This document shows, piece after piece, positions 7,975 to 17,312 of a stretch of DNA of 64,000 nt. The notes beneath the pieces are model-generated. The model ran no database searches and was not told the origin of the DNA. It worked only from the letters and a program-made list of their open reading frames with translations. The translations under genes and the position numbers were made by a program. How positions within the stretch are numbered: position 1 is the stretch's first letter; each line of letters starts with the position of its first letter. The stretch is taken from assembly GCF_005222915.1 (NCBI RefSeq), contig NZ_STFX01000031.1, positions 248,001-312,000 on the forward strand, given 5' to 3'. Origin of the DNA: Rhizobium sp. FKL33. GTDB taxonomy: Bacteria; Pseudomonadota; Alphaproteobacteria; Rhizobiales; Rhizobiaceae.

Positions 7975-8748
7975 TCAGAATTCGTAGCCGAACAGGTCGA
8001 TCACGAGGCGGTCGCGTCGGGCGACGAGGTCGCGCAATTCGTCGTCGTAATAGTCACGGTAGGTGGTGAGGGTGCGGGTCGATGCGTTCTTCGGCTGCGG
8101 CGCATGCTTCTTCAGGATCGCCTCGGCGTTCTTCTTGAAGCCGCAACGGTCGATGTTGTCGAGCACGAAAGTCGAAAAATCCTCGGTCAACGTTTCACTC
8201 TTGAATACGCGGTCATAAATAGCCCAGCGCTTCTGGTGGGCAATAGCGCGGTCCATGTTCCAGAGATAGGCTCGGTTCAGCGCAAGCGCAGGATGTGGCG
8301 TCGTCACGCGCAAGAAGCGGTAGGAATAAAAGCCGAGAAATGGATTGACCGACGAATGGGCATAGGGGTTTTCCGTCTCGATCGTCTTGAAGAAGTCGGG
8401 ATCGTTGAAGGACTGCAACCACAACCGAAAGGACTCCTTGGGATTGGAGCGGTCAAAAAACCGCCTCAGGCCTTCCTCGCCAAGTGAATTCTGGATGGCG
8501 CGGTAATAAACGACATTGGTCTGCTGGATCGAGTAGGACCACATCGACACATACCAGTCCCAGGGATTGCGGACGGTGGCGAAGGCGTATTTTCCCTGCT
8601 TCCAGAAAAATGGCCGCCCCTTGGTCAGCGGCGCGTGACGAAATGCGCGCACAGGCTTGCCCGGAACGAGGCGGTTTAGAAGCGCCACGACGTAGCTGCT
8701 GCCGGTCTTGTACATGTCCAGATAGATGAACTTCTCGTACTCGATCAT
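7975..8748 (-). CDS. Sulfotransferase-family protein
   Basis: A 257-aa protein with the two signatures of PAPS-dependent sulfotransferases. The N-terminal loop DMYKTGSSYV corresponds to the 5'-phosphosulfate loop, and ATVRNPWDWYVSMW to the 3'-phosphate binding motif. No signal peptide. Bacterial members sulfate carbohydrates, lipids or small molecules; the acceptor is unknown and no sugar gene is adjacent. It is transcribed toward ffh but separated from it by a terminator. The first ATG of the frame is used. Family membership is fairly sure, activity is inferred. Confidence 0.75.
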   Translation of the reverse strand: MIEYEKFIYLDMYKTGSSYVVALLNRLVPGKPVRAFRHAPLTKGRPFFWKQGKYAFATVRNPWDWYVSMWSYSIQQTNVVYYRAIQNSLGEEGLRRFFDRSNPKESFRLWLQSFNDPDFFKTIETENPYAHSSVNPFLGFYSYRFLRVTTPHPALALNRAYLWNMDRAIAHQKRWAIYDRVFKSETLTEDFSTFVLDNIDRCGFKKNAEAILKKHAPQPKNASTRTLTTYRDYYDDELRDLVARRDRLVIDLFGYEF

Positions 8749-8911
8749 GGTCTTCTCGTCGTCGTGCCCCGGTTACGCTCGTTTAGTGATGCGGTGAGCA
8801 AAGGTCAAACGGTAGCGCCTGTGAGATGGAACTGGGGTGCTGGGGGAGCCCGCGCCTTGTAAGGTTTAGCCGAGCCTCTATCTTAAAAAATCTGCATAGC
8901 GAGGCGAGCCC

Positions 8912-9922
8912 ATGACGAACTACGGACGGCGCGAGAAGAACCCCTATTACGATGGGCCGCGAAGCGATCATTTCGACGGCGTCAGGTTCTTCAATCCCCA
9001 TGGCGTCGAACCGCTTGGCCTGGCGGCCCTGCTCCGGTGGCAATGGGGGGAAAAGCGCGCCCGCTGGCCCGACGCCTATCCCAGCCCCTTCGCCGGCGCA
9101 AAGCCCGCCTGGCGCATCGAGGGCGACGATCTCCGGGTAACCATGGCGGGTCACGCCAGCCTGCTGATCCAGACCCAGGGCCATAACATCCTGACCGATC
9201 CGGTGTTTTCGATGCGCGCGAGCCCGCTCACTTTTGCCGGACCCAAGCGTCACAATCCGCCGGGCATTCGTCTGGACGATCTGCCGAAGATCGATCTGGT
9301 GCTGGTGACGCACAATCACTACGACCATCTGGATATCGCCAGCCTCAAGACGATCGTGGCGGCGCATCATCCTGAGATCATCACGCCGCTCGGAAATGAC
9401 GCCATCATCCGCAAGGCCATTCCGAACGCCCGGATCATCGCCACCGATTGGGGCGATCAGACGGATTTCGGTCCCTTCATCATCCATACGGAACCCTGTC
9501 ACCACTGGTCGGCGCGAGGAACGCGCGATCGCCGCATGGCGCTCTGGGCAGCCTTCGTGATCTCGACGCCAGCCGGCGCGATCTATCACATCGGCGACAC
9601 AGGCTTTCACGACGGGATCAATTATCGCACCGCGGCGGAAAAGCATGGCGGCTTTCGTCTCGCCATCCTGCCGATCGGCGCCTATGAGCCGCGCTGGTTC
9701 ATGAAGGGGCAGCATCAGAATCCGGCCGAGGCGGTCGAGGGCATGCGGCTCGCCCGCGCCCAATACGCCGTTGGCCATCACTGGGGTACGTTCCAACTCA
9801 CCAATGAGGCCGTGGAGGCTCCGCTTGACGCCCTGGCCGCAGCGCTCGACGCCGCCGGCCTCGAGCGGGAGCGTTTCCGGCCATTGCGCGCGGGCGAAAG
9901 CGTCGACATTCCCCTGAAATAG
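8912..9922 (+). CDS. Metallo-beta-lactamase-fold hydrolase (NAPE-PLD / UlaG-like)
   Basis: A 336-aa cytosolic metallo-hydrolase. The metal motif is THNHYDHLD (HxHxDH), with the earlier TMAGHASLLIQTQGHNILTDPVFS strands typical of the family. Further likely ligands are in EPCHHWS, YHIGDTGFHDG and VGHHWGTF. The combination of GHAS and PxxCHHWSxR resembles N-acyl-phosphatidylethanolamine phospholipase D-type proteins and the wider L-ascorbate 6-phosphate lactonase group. The start follows GAGG at good spacing. Substrate unknown. Confidence 0.82.
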   Translation: MTNYGRREKNPYYDGPRSDHFDGVRFFNPHGVEPLGLAALLRWQWGEKRARWPDAYPSPFAGAKPAWRIEGDDLRVTMAGHASLLIQTQGHNILTDPVFSMRASPLTFAGPKRHNPPGIRLDDLPKIDLVLVTHNHYDHLDIASLKTIVAAHHPEIITPLGNDAIIRKAIPNARIIATDWGDQTDFGPFIIHTEPCHHWSARGTRDRRMALWAAFVISTPAGAIYHIGDTGFHDGINYRTAAEKHGGFRLAILPIGAYEPRWFMKGQHQNPAEAVEGMRLARAQYAVGHHWGTFQLTNEAVEAPLDALAAALDAAGLERERFRPLRAGESVDIPLK

Positions 9923-9992
9923 GCGAAAACTCTGGTCTTTTGACTGCGCTTCCGCCATATAGGGCGAAATTGTAGAGGATGCGGCTGACGCC

Positions 9993-10880
9993 ATGACCAT
10001 AGATGCGCCTTTCGCCAAGATGAACGGACTGGGGAACAAGATCCTGGTGGCGGACATGCGCGGCCGCAAGGATCGCGTCACGCCCGAGGCGGCCATTGCG
10101 CTCGCCGCCGATCCCGCGACGTCCTTCGACCAGATCATGGCGATCCATGATCCGAAGGCCGAGGGCACATTCGCCTGGATCAGCATCATCAATTGCGACG
10201 GCACCGAAGCGCAGGCCTGCGGCAACGGCATGCGCTGCGTGGTGCAGGCGCTGGCCGCGGAAACCGGGTTGAAGAGCTTTACCTTCCACACCCGCGCCGG
10301 CGTCTTGACCGGCGAGGAGCGCGACGACGGTCTGCTGTCCGTCGACATGGGCAAGCCGCAATTCGAGTGGAACAAGATCCCGCTGTCGGAAGAATTTCAC
10401 GACACAAGCCGGATCGAATTACAGATCGGGCCCATCGACGCGCCGGTCCTGCACTCGCCCTCCGTCGCCTCCATGGGCAATCCGCATGCGGTGTTCTGGG
10501 TGGATCGCGACGTCTGGGACTATGATCTCGGCAAGTTCGGGCCGCTGCTCGAGCATCATCCGATGTTTCCCGAGCGCGCCAATATTTCAATCGCCCGCGT
10601 CACCTCGCGCCATTCTCTCGACCTGCGCACCTGGGAGCGCGGCGCGGGCCTGACGCTCGCTTGCGGTTCTGCCGCCTGCGCCTCCGCCGTCTCAGCCGCG
10701 CGCACCGGTCGCACCGAACGCCAGGTTGACGTGACCATGCCGAGCGGCGGCATATTGTCGATCGACTGGCGCGCCAACGATCACGTCGTCATGACCGGTC
10801 CCGCCGAATGGGAATGGTCGGGCATGCTCGATCCCATGACCGGCGCCTTCGCCCGCGATCAGGAGGCTGCGGCCCAGTGA
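9993..10880 (+). CDS. dapF: Diaminopimelate epimerase
   Basis: DapF (295 aa) converts LL- to meso-diaminopimelate for lysine and peptidoglycan synthesis, by a two-cysteine, cofactor-free mechanism. The first catalytic Cys is in ACGNGMRCV and the second in [12 protein letters not shown]. The N-terminal FAKMNGLGN is also diagnostic; many homologues have KMHGLGN. The second motif reads GSAACA instead of the common GSGACA, with the Cys kept. Its TGA overlaps the GTG start of mtaB. Confidence 0.95.
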   Translation: MTIDAPFAKMNGLGNKILVADMRGRKDRVTPEAAIALAADPATSFDQIMAIHDPKAEGTFAWISIINCDGTEAQACGNGMRCVVQALAAETGLKSFTFHTRAGVLTGEERDDGLLSVDMGKPQFEWNKIPLSEEFHDTSRIELQIGPIDAPVLHSPSVASMGNPHAVFWVDRDVWDYDLGKFGPLLEHHPMFPERANISIARVTSRHSLDLRTWERGAGLTLACGSAACASAVSAARTGRTERQVDVTMPSGGILSIDWRANDHVVMTGPAEWEWSGMLDPMTGAFARDQEAAAQ

Positions 10881-12151
10881 CCGGCGTCGACGTCATCACT
10901 TTCGGCTGTCGCCTGAACACCTATGAGTCGGAAGTCATCAAGGCCGAGGCTTCAAAGGCCGGTCTCGACAATGCATTGATTTTCAACACCTGCGCGGTGA
11001 CGGGCGAGGCCGTGCGTCAGGCCCGTCAGGCGATCCGCCGCGCCCGCCGCGACAATCCTCAGGCCCGGATCATCGTCACCGGCTGCGGGGCGCAGACCGA
11101 AGGCGCGACATTCGCCCAAATGCCCGAGGTCGACGCCGTGCTGGGCAATGAGGAAAAGCTGAAGGCGGAGAGCTTCGCCCGGCTGCCCGATTTCGGCGTA
11201 TCGGCGTCAGAGAAATTGCAGGTCAACGACATCATGAGCGTGCGCGCCACCGCACCGCAAATGGTGGATGTCATCGACGGACATGTCCGCGCCTTCATTC
11301 AGGTGCAAAACGGCTGCGATCACCGCTGCACCTTCTGCATCATTCCCTATGGTCGCGGCAATTCGCGCTCGGTGCCGATGGGCGCGGTGGTCGAGCAGGC
11401 GAGACGACTGGCCGAGAACGGCTATCGCGAGATCGTGCTGACCGGCGTCGACGCCACGAGCTATGGCGCAGACTTGCCCGGCGCGCCGACGCTCGGGCAA
11501 CTGGCGAAATCGATCCTCAGAAACGTGCCCGAGATCCTGCGGCTGCGCCTGTCGTCGATCGACAGCGTCGAGGCCGACGCGCATCTCTGGGATCTGATCG
11601 CCGAAGAGCCGCGCTTCATGCCGCATCTGCATCTGTCGCTGCAGCATGGCGACAATCTCATTCTCAAGCGCATGAAGCGGCGTCACAGCCGGGAAGACGC
11701 GATCGCCTTTGTGCGCCGCGCCCGTGAACTCAGGCCGGAGATCAGCTTCGGCGCCGATATCATCGCCGGTTTTCCGACCGAGACCGAGGAGATGTTCGAC
11801 AATTCGGCGCGTCTTGCAGAGGAATGCGGCATCGCAAAATTGCATGTCTTTCCCTATTCGCCGCGCGAGGGGACGCCCGCGGCGCGCATGCCGGCGCTCG
11901 ACCGCAGGCTGGTCAAGGAACGCGCCGCGCGCCTGCGCGAGGCCGGCGAGCGGCTGCATCGCGCCCATCTCGACCGCATGGTCGGCAGCCGCCAGACCAT
12001 TCTCGTCGAGAATACCGGTCTCGCTCATACGGAAAACTTCACGCTTTGCGAGGGATTGGGGCTCGCGCCCCGCAGCCTTGCCACGGTCACCGTCACGGGC
12101 CATAACGGCAAGCACCTCGTCGCAGACAGAATTCAGGAGGCGGCAGCCTGA
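10877..12151 (+). CDS. mtaB: tRNA t6A37 methylthiotransferase MtaB
   Basis: A 424-aa radical-SAM methylthiotransferase that makes ms2t6A37 in tRNAs reading ANN codons. The N-terminal domain has the three cluster cysteines in TFGCRLN (about 11), FNTCAVT (about 39) and VTGCGAQ (about 70). The radical-SAM CxxxCxxC is CDHRCTFC, followed by [13 protein letters not shown]-terminal TRAM-like region holds ILVENTG. The start is the GTG overlapping the dapF stop (GTGA), giving the family-like [11 protein letters not shown]; the frame stays open upstream inside dapF. Coupled to dapF. Confidence 0.93.
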   Translation: MTGVDVITFGCRLNTYESEVIKAEASKAGLDNALIFNTCAVTGEAVRQARQAIRRARRDNPQARIIVTGCGAQTEGATFAQMPEVDAVLGNEEKLKAESFARLPDFGVSASEKLQVNDIMSVRATAPQMVDVIDGHVRAFIQVQNGCDHRCTFCIIPYGRGNSRSVPMGAVVEQARRLAENGYREIVLTGVDATSYGADLPGAPTLGQLAKSILRNVPEILRLRLSSIDSVEADAHLWDLIAEEPRFMPHLHLSLQHGDNLILKRMKRRHSREDAIAFVRRARELRPEISFGADIIAGFPTETEEMFDNSARLAEECGIAKLHVFPYSPREGTPAARMPALDRRLVKERAARLREAGERLHRAHLDRMVGSRQTILVENTGLAHTENFTLCEGLGLAPRSLATVTVTGHNGKHLVADRIQEAAA

Positions 12152-12171
12152 AAAGGCCAGCCGGATCAGCC

Positions 12172-13437
12172 ATGGCGCTCGGTTTCATCAAGAAGATGTT
12201 CAGCTTCGGCAAGGACGAAGCCGAGGACAAGGCGAAGCCCGCCGAGGTCGAAGCTGAGGCTGTGGTCGCCGACCCGGCTGCAGAAACCGAGTCGGCGCCC
12301 GCGGAAGAGGTTGTCGAAGAAGCCTCGGAGGCTGCGCTCGATGATGGAGAGGTTCAACCTCATCTCGACGAGATCGGATCCAGACCGGTCGCCCCAGCAG
12401 ACGAGGTGGCCTTGGATGAGCCGGCTGTTTCCGAACCCGCTCTCCCCGAAGGCTTCACTGTTGCAGGCGCGCGCGATGCGGAAGTAGAGATTTCTGAGCA
12501 GGCTAAGAAACTCAGCTGGATCGAGCGGCTGCGCCAGGGTCTCGCCCGCACCTCGGCCCAGCTTGGCGCGCAGATTTCGGCGCTGTTCACCAAGCGCAAG
12601 CTCGACGAGGACACGCTCGAAGAGCTGGAAGACCTGTTGATCCGCGCCGATCTCGGCGTCGAAACCGCGCTGCGCATCACCGACACGCTGTCGTCGGAAC
12701 GCTATGGCAAGGATGTCTCGGGCGAGGATGTGTCCCGCATCATGGCCGGCGAAATCGTCAAGGTGCTGAAGCCGGTGGCGAAGCCGCTCGAACTCGATCT
12801 CAGCCATAAGCCGCATGTGATCCTGGTCGTCGGCGTCAACGGCACCGGCAAGACTACGACGATCGGCAAGCTCGCGGCGAAACTGAGCCGCGCCGGGCTG
12901 AAAGTCATGCTCGCCGCCGGCGACACCTTCCGCGCCGCAGCCATCGAGCAGCTGCATATCTGGGCCAGCCGCACCGGTTGCGAAATCGTTTCGACCAAGC
13001 TCGGCGCCGATGCGGCGGGGCTGGCTTACGACGCCTATGAAAAGGCCAAGACGTCAGGCCAGGACGTGCTGATCATCGACACCGCCGGCCGGCTGCAGAA
13101 CAAGACCGAGCTGATGGCGGAACTCGAAAAAATCGTCCGTGTGCTCGGCAAGCTCGATCCGGATGCGCCGCACACCGTGCTGCAGACGCTCGACGCCACC
13201 ACCGGCCAGAACGCCCTCAACCAGGTCGAGATCTTCCGCAATGTCGCGGGCGTCTCGGGCCTGATCATGACCAAGCTTGACGGCACGGCGCGCGGCGGCA
13301 TTCTCGTCGCCATCGCCGCAAAGCATAAACTGCCGGTCTATTTCATCGGCGTCGGCGAGGGCGTCGACGATCTCGAACCCTTCGATGCCGAAGATTTCGC
13401 CGAAGCCATCGCCGGCCTACAGACGCAGAAACAATAA
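12172..13437 (+). CDS. ftsY: Signal recognition particle receptor FtsY
   Basis: FtsY (421 aa) is the membrane-associated GTPase that docks the Ffh-ribosome complex at the Sec translocon. The first 110 or so residues are acidic and Glu/Ala-rich, the usual poorly conserved A domain. The N domain follows ([13 protein letters not shown]), then the G domain: G1 [35 protein letters not shown] and [10 protein letters not shown]. It follows mtaB by 20 bases and is probably in the same operon as ispZ. Confidence 0.97.
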   Translation: MALGFIKKMFSFGKDEAEDKAKPAEVEAEAVVADPAAETESAPAEEVVEEASEAALDDGEVQPHLDEIGSRPVAPADEVALDEPAVSEPALPEGFTVAGARDAEVEISEQAKKLSWIERLRQGLARTSAQLGAQISALFTKRKLDEDTLEELEDLLIRADLGVETALRITDTLSSERYGKDVSGEDVSRIMAGEIVKVLKPVAKPLELDLSHKPHVILVVGVNGTGKTTTIGKLAAKLSRAGLKVMLAAGDTFRAAAIEQLHIWASRTGCEIVSTKLGADAAGLAYDAYEKAKTSGQDVLIIDTAGRLQNKTELMAELEKIVRVLGKLDPDAPHTVLQTLDATTGQNALNQVEIFRNVAGVSGLIMTKLDGTARGGILVAIAAKHKLPVYFIGVGEGVDDLEPFDAEDFAEAIAGLQTQKQ

Positions 13438-13469
13438 GCAGGCGTACAGCCGCAACAGGAGACGCGCCC

Positions 13470-14132
13470 ATGGCCGCCGAAACCGACAGCAAGACGACCG
13501 CGGGGAAGGAAAATCCCGTCATCAAGCTCGCGCTCGAACTCGGGCCGCTTCTGGTGTTCTTCTTCGCCAATTCCTATGGAGAGCGGCTGGCGAAAGCCTA
13601 TCCGCCGCTTGCGAGCCTCGGCGGGCCGATCTTCATCGCCACCGCTTTGTTCATGGCGGCCACGGTGATCTCGCTGGTCGTCTCCAAGATCGTCATGGGC
13701 AAGCTGCCGATGATGCCGCTCGTGTCAGGCGTCGTGGTGCTGGCCTTCGGCGGATTGTCGATCTGGCTGCAGAACGAGACCTTCATCAAGATGAAGCCGA
13801 CGATCATCAACACACTGTTTGGCGTGGTGCTCCTGGGCGGCCTGTTGTTCGGCCGTTCGCTGCTCGGTTACGTCTTCAACTCGGCCTTCCAGCTCGACGA
13901 TGAAGGCTGGACCAAGCTCACCTGGCGCTGGGGTTTCTTCTTCCTGTTTCTCGCGGTGCTCAACGAAGTGGTCTGGCGCGGCGCGGACGCCTATTATCTG
14001 CCGGATTTGAAGGCGGCGGACGATTTCTGGGTCACCTTCAAGGTCTGGGGCACCATGCCGATCACCTTCCTCTTCACGCTCAGCCAGATGCCGCTGATCA
14101 TGAAGCACCAGCTGGACGGCAAGGATGGCTGA
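13470..14132 (+). CDS. ispZ: Inner-membrane septation protein A family (YciB/IspZ)
   Basis: A 220-aa protein with about five to six membrane segments and the family block [19 protein letters not shown]. The C-terminal half has [20 protein letters not shown], then [19 protein letters not shown], all well conserved in the IspZ/YciB family. It was linked to septation in Shigella; the exact function is unresolved and the name does not mean an isoprenoid step. AGGAGA precedes the ATG by 8 bases. Its stop overlaps the next gene by 8 bases. Confidence 0.93.
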   Translation: MAAETDSKTTAGKENPVIKLALELGPLLVFFFANSYGERLAKAYPPLASLGGPIFIATALFMAATVISLVVSKIVMGKLPMMPLVSGVVVLAFGGLSIWLQNETFIKMKPTIINTLFGVVLLGGLLFGRSLLGYVFNSAFQLDDEGWTKLTWRWGFFFLFLAVLNEVVWRGADAYYLPDLKAADDFWVTFKVWGTMPITFLFTLSQMPLIMKHQLDGKDG

Positions 14133-14706
14133 GGCTGCGAACTCCCGTCGCCATCTTGTTTATGGGCTCGGCCTGATCGCGTTGATCATCCTCGTTCAGG
14201 TGATCATCGAACGGTTGATGGGCCGCGTCTGGCTCTGCGAATGCGGGGTGGTGAAACTGTGGGAAGGCGAGGTGCATTCCTCCGGCAATTCCCAGCAGAT
14301 TTCCGACTGGTACACGCCGAGCCACATCATCCATGGTTTCCTGTTCTATGGGCTCGGATTTCTCGTCCTGCGTCGCGCGCCGATGTCGCTCCGGCTTGGG
14401 TTGGCGGGCCTGATCGAGGCGGGATGGGAGCTTCTGGAGAACTCACCCATCATCATCGAACGCTATCGCTCGGCAACCATGGCTTATGACTATGTCGGCG
14501 ATTCCATCCTCAATTCCGGCATGGACACGGTCTGGATGACGCTCGGCTTTCTCGCCGCCTGGAAACTGCCGGTGAAGGTGACGATTGCGCTGGCCATCGC
14601 AGCCGAAATCGCCACGGCCTTCATCATCCGTGACAATCTCACGCTCAATGTCATCATGCTGATCTACCCGATCGAGGCGATCAAGGTCTGGCAGGGCGGG
14701 CTATAG
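14125..14706 (+). CDS. DUF2585 family (UPF0314) membrane protein
   Basis: A 193-aa membrane protein with four to five hydrophobic segments and the family motifs [13 protein letters not shown] and [21 protein letters not shown] later [17 protein letters not shown] block contains charged residues between membrane spans that are unusual enough to suggest an active site, though no activity is known. It overlaps ispZ by 8 bases, so the two are translationally coupled. This pairing is common in rhizobial genomes. Confidence 0.88.
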   Translation: MAEAANSRRHLVYGLGLIALIILVQVIIERLMGRVWLCECGVVKLWEGEVHSSGNSQQISDWYTPSHIIHGFLFYGLGFLVLRRAPMSLRLGLAGLIEAGWELLENSPIIIERYRSATMAYDYVGDSILNSGMDTVWMTLGFLAAWKLPVKVTIALAIAAEIATAFIIRDNLTLNVIMLIYPIEAIKVWQGGL

Positions 14707-14717
14707 GCCTGTTTCCG

Positions 14718-14864
14718 TCAGACCGAGGTCGTTGAGCCCGGATGCAGGCCCAGAAGGTAAACCGCGGCGAGCACGCCGGCCAAAGCCGCGAGCGTCAGGA
14801 CGAAGAAAATCATGCCGCGCGAGGCGCGACGTTCGGTCTTTTGAGGGGGCTCGATCTTGGTCAT
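14718..14864 (-). CDS. Small single-span membrane protein, 48 aa
   Basis: A short frame starting MTKIEPPQKTERRASRGMIF, with a basic N-terminal tail, one strong membrane helix (about residues 18-40, FFVLTLAALAGVLAAVYLLG) and a short polar end. The charge pattern predicts N-terminus in the cytoplasm. It converges on the DUF2585 gene 11 bases away. No convincing ribosome binding site is visible (CTCGGC precedes the ATG), so it is supported mainly by its membrane-protein composition. Function unknown. Confidence 0.42.
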   Translation of the reverse strand: MTKIEPPQKTERRASRGMIFFVLTLAALAGVLAAVYLLGLHPGSTTSV

Positions 14865-15009
14865 GCCGAGACAATGCCGGATCGAAGGGAATGTTCCGCG
14901 CGTTGTGGCCGACGGGGACTGGCGATAGAATCAACCCGAAGATAAACCACGTCACGGTTTTGCCCGAAACGCACTGGATTCCTCAGCCTGGAAACGGGAT
15001 GTTGCGCCG

Positions 15010-15243
15010 ATGAAGATGATCGCTGTTGGACTGTTCCTGCTTGCCATTGTCAGCCCTCCCGCGCTCGCGGAAGACGCCGTGACCGCAGATCCCTCCACGC
15101 CCTCACAGCCGCAGGGCAATCCCTGTTCCGCCTATGGCGAGGGGTATATTGCGGTCGATGGTGGCAAAACCTGCATAAGGGTCGGCGGACGCATCCGTTA
15201 CGACATCGGCGTGGGCGAAGACGAGACGCCGCGTAAGGATTGA
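15010..15243 (+). CDS. Small secreted protein with a porin N-terminal signature
   Basis: A 77-aa protein with a clear Sec signal peptide (MKMIAVGLFLLAIVSPPALA, cut after ALA) and a 57-residue mature part. The segment CSAYGEGYIAVDGGKTCIRV followed by GGRIRYDIG matches the region just after the signal peptide of rhizobial porins, where C-x-x-Y-G-x-G-(x)n-D-T-C-I/L-(x)-G-G-Y/R-V-R is typical. Here the protein stops where a porin would begin its barrel. Both cysteines are kept. It could be a decayed porin start, or a stand-alone periplasmic protein. Convergent with the next gene, stops 5 bases apart. Confidence 0.65.
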   Translation: MKMIAVGLFLLAIVSPPALAEDAVTADPSTPSQPQGNPCSAYGEGYIAVDGGKTCIRVGGRIRYDIGVGEDETPRKD

Positions 15244-15247
15244 TCGA

Positions 15248-15481
15248 TCAGGCCGTCTCGCCGTTGCGCCGGGCCAGAAAACGTTCTTCCAGCATCTTCT
15301 TGTGCGCGCGATAGGCTTCGGCCATCGCGACATGCCGCTTCTGCTGCTGCTCGGCGGTGTCCACCGCCTGGCCATGCGCCTTGAGATGCGCGATCGTCGC
15401 CGACAGCCTCGAGGCGAGCCTTTCGCTTTCGGCGATGTTCTGGTTCACTTGTTCATAAGCGTCGTTTTGACTGGCCATCAT
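15248..15481 (-). CDS. Small helical protein of unknown function
   Basis: A 77-aa, charged, probably coiled-coil protein starting MMASQNDAYEQVNQNIAESE and ending KMLEERFLARRNGETA. AGGGAG lies 5 bases before the ATG at 15481, which favours that start over the longer frame. No signal peptide, membrane segment or recognised domain. It is upstream of and convergent with the porin-signature gene. Confidence 0.6.
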   Translation of the reverse strand: MMASQNDAYEQVNQNIAESERLASRLSATIAHLKAHGQAVDTAEQQQKRHVAMAEAYRAHKKMLEERFLARRNGETA

Positions 15482-15540
15482 GGCGCTCCCTGGTTGCCTT
15501 CGATTAGAAGACTCGCATGGGTTCGGAGTCAATGCGTTTA

Positions 15541-15876
15541 TTAGGGATTGGTTAACTTTTGCGGCGACGACGAAGTCATGCGCAGCGCAACCGCGTCAAG
15601 CAGCCTGAGCGAAACGACCATATGAGAAGTGCGGGCTTTATAGGTCAAAAAATGCTCGCTCTGCAGATGGTTTTCATAGGCAGCCTGATTTGCATAAACT
15701 TCCAATAGACGAAACTGGCACGGCGCTTCTCGCAAGCTCACTGCCTCTAGCCGCAAGACTCCGGGCTCCCGCTCGAGCGACAGGTCGATTTCCTCGCCAA
15801 GAAACCGCTTGTGGTCATCCAGGAAATCCGGTCCGACCTCTATCTCCGCCATGCGGATAACGCGGTTATCCGACAT
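15541..15876 (-). CDS. Antibiotic-biosynthesis-monooxygenase (ABM) fold protein
   Basis: A 111-aa dimeric alpha/beta-barrel protein. The pattern of an opening strand (RMAEIEVGPDFLDDHKRFL), EPGVLRLEAVSL, FRLLEVYANQAAYENHLQSE and HFLTYKART is that of ABM-domain quinol monooxygenases and related stress proteins (YgiN type). The true start is the ATG at 15876, with GGAGG 9 bases upstream; a TTG three codons earlier would overlap that site. Substrate unknown. Confidence 0.72.
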   Translation of the reverse strand: MSDNRVIRMAEIEVGPDFLDDHKRFLGEEIDLSLEREPGVLRLEAVSLREAPCQFRLLEVYANQAAYENHLQSEHFLTYKARTSHMVVSLRLLDAVALRMTSSSPQKLTNP

Positions 15877-15944
15877 AGTCAGCAACCTCCCCTTTCCGCC
15901 AACTCATCTGGCTCCAGTCGGTCATCCCATCTAAATGTGAAGAA

Positions 15945-16021
15945 TGGTGATTCCGACGCGATTCGAACGCGTGACCCTCAGATTAGGAATCTGATGCTCT
16001 ATCCTGCTGAGCTACGGAACC
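15945..16021 (-). tRNA. tRNA-Arg (anticodon CCT)
   Basis: The minus strand folds into a full cloverleaf of 77 nt with encoded CCA. The acceptor stem GGTTCCG pairs with CGGAATC (one G-U) and the discriminator is A. The D stem is GCTC/GAGC, the anticodon stem TCAGA/TCTGA with loop TTCCTAA, and the T stem ACGCG/CGCGT with loop TTCGAAT. Anticodon CCT reads AGG. It lies between the HAD gene and the ABM gene. Confidence 0.97.
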
Positions 16022-16078
16022 ACTGATCCTTCCATACAAAAAGAGGCGGGCTTCGCCAAGAAAATCTTTTGTGTCGCC

Positions 16079-16738
16079 TCAGGCGTCGTTGTAGGTGATG
16101 CGGATGCCGCCATTGTCGGCAACGGCGACCGTGAGGTCCCGATAATGCGGGATTGCCGAGCCTTCCTTATGCGGATGGGCATGCGTGGCGGTGACAACCA
16201 GCAGATCGGCGCCGGAGGCGCGGGCGGCTTCGATGCCGGCGGGGGCGTCTTCGAACACCAGACAATCCTTGATGTCGACGCCAAGCCGCTCCGCGCCGAG
16301 TAGGAAGCAGTCGGGCGCGGGCTTGCCGCGCTTGACGTCCTCGGCGGTGACCCAATGCCTGGGCCGCTTAATGCCGGCGGCGTCGAGCCTCGCAGTGGCG
16401 AGTTCGACGGTCGCCGAGGTGACGATCGCCCAGCGATCCTCGGGAAGCGCGTTCAGGAAATCCACCACGCCATCGATCGGCACGACGCCGTCGACATCCT
16501 CGATCTCGGCTCTTTCGACCCAGGCGACTTCGGCTTCCAGATCGATATTGGGAAGCCCCTGTTTGCGGATCGTGTCGGCGGCGCGAACCCCGTGAATGGT
16601 CGGCAGGAACGTCTCGACATCGAGACCGTGCCGGCGCGCCCAGGTCGACCAGACGCGCTCGGCCGCCGCGATCGAGCTCAGAAGCGTGCCGTCCATATCG
16701 AACAACAGGGCGGCATAGGTCTTTTCACGATAGGGCAT
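16079..16738 (-). CDS. HAD-superfamily sugar-phosphate phosphatase-like hydrolase
   Basis: A 219-aa HAD hydrolase of the beta-phosphoglucomutase/sugar phosphatase type with a helical cap. Motif I is LLFDMDGTLLSS (nucleophile Asp and acid/base Asp), motif II IVTSATVE, motif III Lys in KRGKPAPDCFLLG, and motif IV VFEDAPAGIEAAR. This set predicts phosphatase or mutase activity on a small phosphorylated sugar. The ATG at 16738 puts motif I about 12 residues from the N-terminus as usual; an extension to 16801 is open but not family-like. Confidence 0.85.
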   Translation of the reverse strand: MPYREKTYAALLFDMDGTLLSSIAAAERVWSTWARRHGLDVETFLPTIHGVRAADTIRKQGLPNIDLEAEVAWVERAEIEDVDGVVPIDGVVDFLNALPEDRWAIVTSATVELATARLDAAGIKRPRHWVTAEDVKRGKPAPDCFLLGAERLGVDIKDCLVFEDAPAGIEAARASGADLLVVTATHAHPHKEGSAIPHYRDLTVAVADNGGIRITYNDA

Positions 16739-16828
16739 GGCGGATCCGGCAGGTGGGAGAAAACGAACGGTTCGGCCTAACGCCGGGGCGACAAAAGTCA
16801 AGTCCGGCGCGGGGCGTTCCGGTTCGCT

Positions 16829-17071
16829 TCAGGCGCTGCGCAGGATATTCACCTCTGTCGCGGCCGCCACGAAGGCTTCGCGGGCGTAAAAGGCCGGCAC
16901 ATGGCCTTCGAGCGCATTGAGGCAGGCGGTGCGGGCCTTGGAATAGGCCTTGCCGGTCTTGGACGGCCATTTGTGCAGCAGGCATTGAGCGGCGTCGTGC
17001 AGATTGGAGATCACGCGGATCTCGCGGGTCGGGCTGAAAACCACTTCCACGCTTTTCGACCAGTTGATCAT
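16829..17071 (-). CDS. DUF982 domain protein
   Basis: An 80-aa protein matching DUF982, a small family largely confined to rhizobia and relatives: MINWSKSVEVVFSPTREIRV, then LHDAAQCLLHKWPSKTGKAY and ACLNALEG. The start at 17071 has GGAGAG at 7 bases; the frame stays open upstream but lacks similarity. Function is unknown. Single gene divergent from the YihY/BrkB protein. Confidence 0.82.
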   Translation of the reverse strand: MINWSKSVEVVFSPTREIRVISNLHDAAQCLLHKWPSKTGKAYSKARTACLNALEGHVPAFYAREAFVAAATEVNILRSA

Positions 17072-17312
17072 CGCTCCACTCTCCATGCTGCTGCGACACA
17101 AAATGCCGACAGCGGGCTGTTCGTTCCTCTCGCCGGCGTGAATTTTCATGCGCTGATTCCATGATGCGCTGATGTCGGCCCACTGTTTCTTGAGCGCCTG
17201 TCGCACGGGAAAGTTCTTTGCTCTTCAAACGAAACCACGCCCGAGGCGCGGAACATTCGCGATGGATTGCAATTGTCGGGAGATGACGCCAGACGCCGCG
17301 GAGGGATGAGAA

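Noticed and set aside
9940-9963. Promoter before dapF (TTGACT and TATAGG)
   Set aside because: The spacing is only 12 bases, too short for a sigma-70 promoter.
15945-16021. Attachment site or integrated element at tRNA-Arg
   Set aside because: No integrase and no repeat of the tRNA 3' end seen in the window; flanking genes look native.
15811-16026. A 71-codon plus-strand frame ending in a DAIRTRDPQIRN-like sequence
   Set aside because: This is the antisense of the tRNA-Arg gene, a common false gene call in databases.
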